A DNA stretch of 9,413 nt from an uncultured Haemophilus sp. Its GTDB lineage: Bacteria > Pseudomonadota > Gammaproteobacteria > Enterobacterales > Pasteurellaceae. This document shows, one piece after another, positions 5,854 to 9,413 of this stretch (positions are counted from its first letter, which is position 1; each line of letters begins with the position of its first letter). The position numbers and the translations under genes were made by a program. Below the pieces are notes generated by a model that did no database searches, had not been told where the DNA came from, and saw only the letters and a program-made list of their open reading frames with translations. The stretch covers positions 1-9,413 of the forward strand of contig NZ_CALJRX010000168.1 in assembly GCF_937976265.1 (NCBI RefSeq), given 5' to 3'.

Positions 5854-8464
5854 AACAGACCGTTTCACTTAATTCATCTACGCTCTGCACAACCCGATAT
5901 TCCAAATCATCATAATCTTTATGCAAATACTCAAAATTCTTTCTTGCATAAGTAATTTTCATTTGTTCTGAAATATCTAATTTGCCTTCATCAACACCAC
6001 GCTGAATACCTTTGCCGGTATTTTTAGTTTCTGCCACAAAATAAACTTTATTCTGACCTTTAAACACTACCGCCCAGTCGGGATTATAATTTCCTAACGG
6101 CGTTGGAATTTTGAAATTTTTCGGTAACTTAAAATAAAACTCGACATCTTCACTGCTTTCACAATGGTGGGCAAACGTATTTTCCGTGTTGGAATCTAGG
6201 GCAATATAGCCCTCATAAATAGTTTTTGATTGCTTACTCACAGAAAAACTGTATTGATTAAGATAAAACTCAAAATCCTTAAATAACGTCATTTCATAGG
6301 TCCGATCGTCAATGCGGTGATATTCCACACCATCTGCCATAATTTGACTTAATGCTTCATTAATTTTTTCTGCAACCAAATCAATAAAACGTTGTGGATT
6401 ATGATAAATCTCAGACAATCGTTTTGATTTTTGCAAAATATGGCAAATGGTTTGACGGGTTAGCCCAGTTTTCTTCTGTAATTCCCCCAACACATCAGGA
6501 ATATCCCAGTGAGTTTTTGAGGTTACCTGATTGGAAGAACGATATTCTGTCGTCACACCTTTTTCATTAATCGCAAAAGCGACCTTTTCATGTCGAATTT
6601 TCACCTCATCAATACGTGGCATTTTGACTAAATTTTTGACCGCACTTTCGATCAGTTCATCCTGTGAAAAATTGACCCGATAAGTCGTTTGGTGCTTAAT
6701 ACGTTCCCAAATTGCCGCAAATTCAGGGTGTTGGCTAAAATCTTTGCGATAACGCACATATTTTCGATCCAACTTATTTTTAATTTGTCCTTTATCAAAG
6801 GACACACCGCAATCTTCTTCAATTTCCCGTTGTAATTTGGTCGCAAATTCCTCATAGCTTTCATTGGCAATCACTGTCAGGATATTTTTATCCCGCTCAT
6901 GACTTCTTACACCAAACTGGTTCACCGGCAAGCGCAATCCACGTCCAATTTCTTGTCGTTTTTTAATTTCCGAATGGGTATCGTTCAACGTACAAATTTG
7001 AAACACATTCGGATTATCCCACCCCTCACGCAAAGCAGAGTGAGAGAAAATAAAACGTAAGGGCTTATCCAAAGACAGCAAGGTTTCTTTATCCCGCATA
7101 ATTAAATGATACGTGTCATTATCCGCCTGTGTAGTGCCGTTAGTATCTTTCAAGACGCCTTTTTTATCTTTGGAAAAATAACCTTCATGCACGCCAACGG
7201 GATCTTTTCCATGGGTTAATTCGCGATAAATTTCCTCAAACCATTGATAAAATTTGCCATCGTTGCGGTAATTATCCACTTTATCAATAAAAAATAGCGA
7301 CAATACTTTAATGCCTAATGGATTTAAGATTTTTTCCTTGCGTAAATGTTCTTCTATTGTGCGACGAATTTGCATTTTTTGAATGTCATCTTTCAAGAGA
7401 GAATTATCAACGCCTTTCGTCACTTTTAATCCGCCGGAAAACTCAATCTGTTGTTCCTCAACATTCATTCCTTCCAAAATATAACCACTGCGATAAACTT
7501 CATTTTGTTTGGAAAGATCAAATAAGTCTTGATTCGGCTTAACGGTGACGACTTTCTTCTTCATCGACTTATCATTTACCAAGATTTCCACTTTTGCCGA
7601 CCAACTTTTCGCGCCGGCGTTAATTTCTTTTAATGCCACATAAGCGCCATTCACATCATTATCCGCCAACACGCTATCCACTTCGATTTGCTTCACTAAG
7701 CCTAATTCGTACGCCTGCACAGGATTGAGGCGAAAAATCGGGTTATAGGCATTTTTATGGGTTGCCGAATAGCGCAGAGTGAATAACGGATTGAGACTTG
7801 CGATAGCATGACGGCGAATATCCGTTTCCATATTCTGCGGTTCATCAATAATCACAATAGGATTGACGTTTTGAATATAACGAATGGGCGCATCGCCACT
7901 TTCATTTAGTGTATTAATCACATTGCTTTCTTTGGCAAAGGCATCAATATTCATCACCAAAATTTCAATATGATTGCCGGTAGCAAAGGCTTTTAAGCGG
8001 GAAAGTTGATTGCTCTTATATTCATATTTCGGATTTACGCTCGGGTTATCAAACAGGGTGGCAAAGTGGCTACGCGTTGTTTCCAAGGTATGCAATACGC
8101 CCTCACGAATAGGCACGCTCGGTACCACAATCACAAATTTCTGCCAACCATATTGACGATTCAATTCAAAAATCGTGCGCAAGTAAACATAGGTTTTCCC
8201 CGTGCCGGTTTCCATTTCTACGGTAAAATTTCTCCCCTGTTCCCCAATTAAAGTGCGGTAAAAATTAAACTTGTTTTGTTGCTTAACCAAATTTTGTTGT
8301 AGCTGTTCATCATTAATTTGTAATGGCAAATTTGCCACGAAACGCATATCATTCTGCGCTTTCAAACCGAATTCCGTTTGCTGATTAGGTTGCCCGATGA
8401 ACAAATCCACCGCGGCTTGAATGGCGCGCGTTTGATAATCCAAGGTTTCAAATTGAAGTTCCAT
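5852..8464 (-). CDS. res: Type III restriction-modification system, Res (helicase-nuclease) subunit
   Basis: Works with Mod to cut unmethylated DNA when sites in suitable orientation are engaged, using ATP. The 870-residue product is somewhat short of EcoP1I/EcoP15I Res (about 970 aa) but all functional blocks are present. Superfamily 2 helicase: Walker A ETGTGKT at residues 85-91, the DEPQ box (D207-Q210) in IVIIDEPQNM, SAT at 233-235, SALREGWD at 476-483, and QEIGRGLR at 504-511. Nuclease: NPDW with D796, then E812-T-K814 (PD-X15-ExK) in the C-terminal domain. No disruption is seen. The ATG has a perfect AAGGAGG four bases upstream, nine bases after the mod stop, and no promoter lies between, so it is co-transcribed and probably translationally coupled to mod. 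It carries two uptake sequences. Base composition varies along the gene, from about 45-50% G+C near the 5' end to about 30-38% in samples near the 3' end. Confidence 0.95.
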   Translation of the reverse strand: MELQFETLDYQTRAIQAAVDLFIGQPNQQTEFGLKAQNDMRFVANLPLQINDEQLQQNLVKQQNKFNFYRTLIGEQGRNFTVEMETGTGKTYVYLRTIFELNRQYGWQKFVIVVPSVPIREGVLHTLETTRSHFATLFDNPSVNPKYEYKSNQLSRLKAFATGNHIEILVMNIDAFAKESNVINTLNESGDAPIRYIQNVNPIVIIDEPQNMETDIRRHAIASLNPLFTLRYSATHKNAYNPIFRLNPVQAYELGLVKQIEVDSVLADNDVNGAYVALKEINAGAKSWSAKVEILVNDKSMKKKVVTVKPNQDLFDLSKQNEVYRSGYILEGMNVEEQQIEFSGGLKVTKGVDNSLLKDDIQKMQIRRTIEEHLRKEKILNPLGIKVLSLFFIDKVDNYRNDGKFYQWFEEIYRELTHGKDPVGVHEGYFSKDKKGVLKDTNGTTQADNDTYHLIMRDKETLLSLDKPLRFIFSHSALREGWDNPNVFQICTLNDTHSEIKKRQEIGRGLRLPVNQFGVRSHERDKNILTVIANESYEEFATKLQREIEEDCGVSFDKGQIKNKLDRKYVRYRKDFSQHPEFAAIWERIKHQTTYRVNFSQDELIESAVKNLVKMPRIDEVKIRHEKVAFAINEKGVTTEYRSSNQVTSKTHWDIPDVLGELQKKTGLTRQTICHILQKSKRLSEIYHNPQRFIDLVAEKINEALSQIMADGVEYHRIDDRTYEMTLFKDFEFYLNQYSFSVSKQSKTIYEGYIALDSNTENTFAHHCESSEDVEFYFKLPKNFKIPTPLGNYNPDWAVVFKGQNKVYFVAETKNTGKGIQRGVDEGKLDISEQMKITYARKNFEYLHKDYDDLEYRVVQSVDELSETVC
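6639..6647 (-). repeat. DNA uptake sequence core inside res
   Basis: Exact ACCGCACTT preceded by AATTTTTG, the complement of the A-rich flank of the extended signal. It is a single copy inside the 3' half of res. Its presence suggests the gene has been exchanged among, or has resided long in, bacteria with the Hin-type signal. Confidence 0.88.
8251..8259 (+). repeat. DNA uptake sequence core inside res
   Basis: Exact AAGTGCGGT followed by AAAAATTAAA, a good extended uptake signal, in the N-terminal coding part of res just upstream of the Walker A codons. Confidence 0.9.
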
Positions 8465-8468
8465 TTTG

Positions 8469-8475
8469 CCTCCTT
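8469..8475 (-). promoter_or_regulatory. res ribosome binding site fused to the mod stop codon
   Basis: On the minus strand the sequence reads TAAGGAGG, then CAAA, then ATG. The mod TAA supplies the first A residues of a perfect AAGGAGG. Ribosomes ending mod translation are thus placed on the res start site, the usual sign of translational coupling, and this ties Res output to Mod output. Confidence 0.88.
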
Positions 8476-9413
8476 AAAGCACAAAGAAGGCAATGCCTGC
8501 ATCATTCATTTGCAACTCGGCATTTTTCTTTAAGGCATCATCGCCATTAAACAACGAATCTAACGTCACGACTTTTTTCGGCTGGGCAGAAATCACCTGA
8601 TCCAATAAATCCGCACTCAGGGTTTCAAGCAACAAGGCAAACTGTTGCCCGCTTTCATCACTCACCCAAAACACCTGATTTTCCGACCGCACTTTTGCCG
8701 TTAATTTCAAGCCCAAGCGCAATAAAATTTCATAAAGCATGGCGTCAGGCGTTGCCTCTTTCCGCACGGGATCCACAAACAATTCGATTTGCTGCGCTAA
8801 ATTTTCTGCCGATGGAGATTGCCATTGTTTAAAGTGGCTGTCAGTCAGTTTGAACACTTTAAAACCAATATCCAGTTGTTTGTCAGGATGATTTTCGGCA
8901 ATTTGTTTGCCTGCTCGGCGGATGCGTTCTTTGGAGATTTCAGCAATATTTTTAAAACCTGCTTTAAAGGCTTCGGATTTCTCGTCAGTGATTTCAGGAA
9001 GTTGCACACAAATAAAACGACGATTACTGTTATTTTCTACTGAATTAAGCTGCATAACTGCATGTGCACTCGACGAACTACCCGCAAAGAAATCCAAAAT
9101 AATATCATTTGAAGATGTTCCCATCTGAAGTGTTTTTCGAAGCATTTCTTCTGATTTAGGAAAATCAAAATATTTTTTCCCATCAAACAATTCTTTAACT
9201 AACAATGTTCCTTTTTCAGAATTATCTTCTTTTCCTGCCCAAACAGATCTAGCCATCTGGCTAGTTTTACGGTATTTTTCAACTATCATAAAACCGCCAT
9301 CAGCCATTCTTTTGGCTGCAATTTCTGTGTTTAAATTTTGTTGAGACTTTTCCTTTCCCCAACGCCACACTGTATTTTTACCTTGAGATTCTTTTGGGTA
9401 AACCGCAATAAAC
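8474..9413 (-). CDS. mod: Type III restriction-modification system, Mod (adenine methyltransferase/specificity) subunit, C-terminal part
   Basis: Mod recognises an asymmetric DNA site and methylates adenine on one strand using S-adenosylmethionine; it also guides Res. The frame stays open to the right window edge, so the 5' end is missing and about 312 C-terminal residues are visible. A GTG at 9370 is not the true start: the codons before it continue the family pattern (IAVYPKESQGKNTVWRWG). Seen in order are the WRWG block, a motif X-like region around DGKKYFDFPKS, and the SAM-binding motif I DFFAGSSSSAHA (about 9062-9094), then the typical C-terminal tail ending LQMNDAGIAFFVL. The catalytic DPPY motif and most of the target recognition region lie off-window, as expected for beta-class order. 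Motif I has serines where many relatives have threonines or alanine. It carries one uptake sequence and its base composition changes along its length. The stop overlaps the res ribosome site. Confidence 0.94.
   Translation of the reverse strand, partial: FIAVYPKESQGKNTVWRWGKEKSQQNLNTEIAAKRMADGGFMIVEKYRKTSQMARSVWAGKEDNSEKGTLLVKELFDGKKYFDFPKSEEMLRKTLQMGTSSNDIILDFFAGSSSSAHAVMQLNSVENNSNRRFICVQLPEITDEKSEAFKAGFKNIAEISKERIRRAGKQIAENHPDKQLDIGFKVFKLTDSHFKQWQSPSAENLAQQIELFVDPVRKEATPDAMLYEILLRLGLKLTAKVRSENQVFWVSDESGQQFALLLETLSADLLDQVISAQPKKVVTLDSLFNGDDALKKNAELQMNDAGIAFFVL
8686..8694 (-). repeat. DNA uptake sequence core inside mod
   Basis: Exact ACCGCACTT in the region coding for the C-terminal tail of Mod, within AAAAGTGCGGTCGG on the minus strand. 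It is a single copy with no hairpin partner. The downstream flank is less A/T-rich than at the other sites. Confidence 0.88.

Noticed and set aside
7318..7542. Plus-strand reading frames inside res and mod (7318-7542, 8006-8251, 8819-9043, 8907-9128) and minus-strand 6652-6870
   Set aside because: All are shadows of the mod and res frames, without start signals.
9368..9370. GTG as the true start of mod
   Set aside because: The frame remains open upstream to the window edge with family-like residues, and a start here would remove the catalytic DPPY motif and recognition domain.

Overview
The window looks like Pasteurellaceae chromosome, most likely Haemophilus. It carries 11 exact copies of the Hin-type DNA uptake core (AAGTGCGGT or its complement ACCGCACTT), AT-rich codon use, and proteins that match the H. 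influenzae versions of pepN, purE, purK and aspC as I remember them. From memory, that gene order is also the order in H. influenzae Rd. The species cannot be fixed from the sequence alone.

Layout: positions 1-59 are intergenic and hold a hairpin made of two inverted uptake sequences. pepN (60-2669, minus) encodes aminopeptidase N. A 161 bp divergent spacer (2670-2830) holds a pepN promoter candidate, a PurR operator and a purE promoter. purE (2831-3325) and purK (3396-4484) form a purine operon, but an intrinsic-terminator-like hairpin lies between them. A second, larger uptake-sequence hairpin ends purK. aspC (4623-5813) follows with its own near-consensus promoter and a terminator that contains no uptake sequence. 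Converging on aspC from the right are res (5852-8464, minus) and the C-terminal part of mod (8474 to beyond 9413, minus), the two subunits of a type III restriction-modification system.

How the genes work together: PurK makes N5-CAIR from AIR, bicarbonate and ATP, and PurE converts it to CAIR. A PurR site covering the promoter explains purine control of both. AspC links oxaloacetate/glutamate to aspartate, which is itself used in the next purine step (SAICAR synthesis) and in the adenylosuccinate step. PepN is a general peptide-degrading enzyme. Mod and Res act as a pair: Mod recognises and methylates one strand of an asymmetric site, and Res adds the helicase and nuclease. Res is translationally linked to mod by a Shine-Dalgarno that begins with the mod stop codon.

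The left 5.8 kb is ordinary core genome. The R-M operon is the only accessory-looking part. I see no CRISPR array, tRNA, rRNA, insertion sequence or unknown multi-gene system. The observations most worth following are the uptake-sequence hairpin inside the purEK operon, the uptake sequences within the R-M genes, the base-composition shift inside mod, and the missing 5' part of mod, where specificity and any phase-variable repeat would lie.
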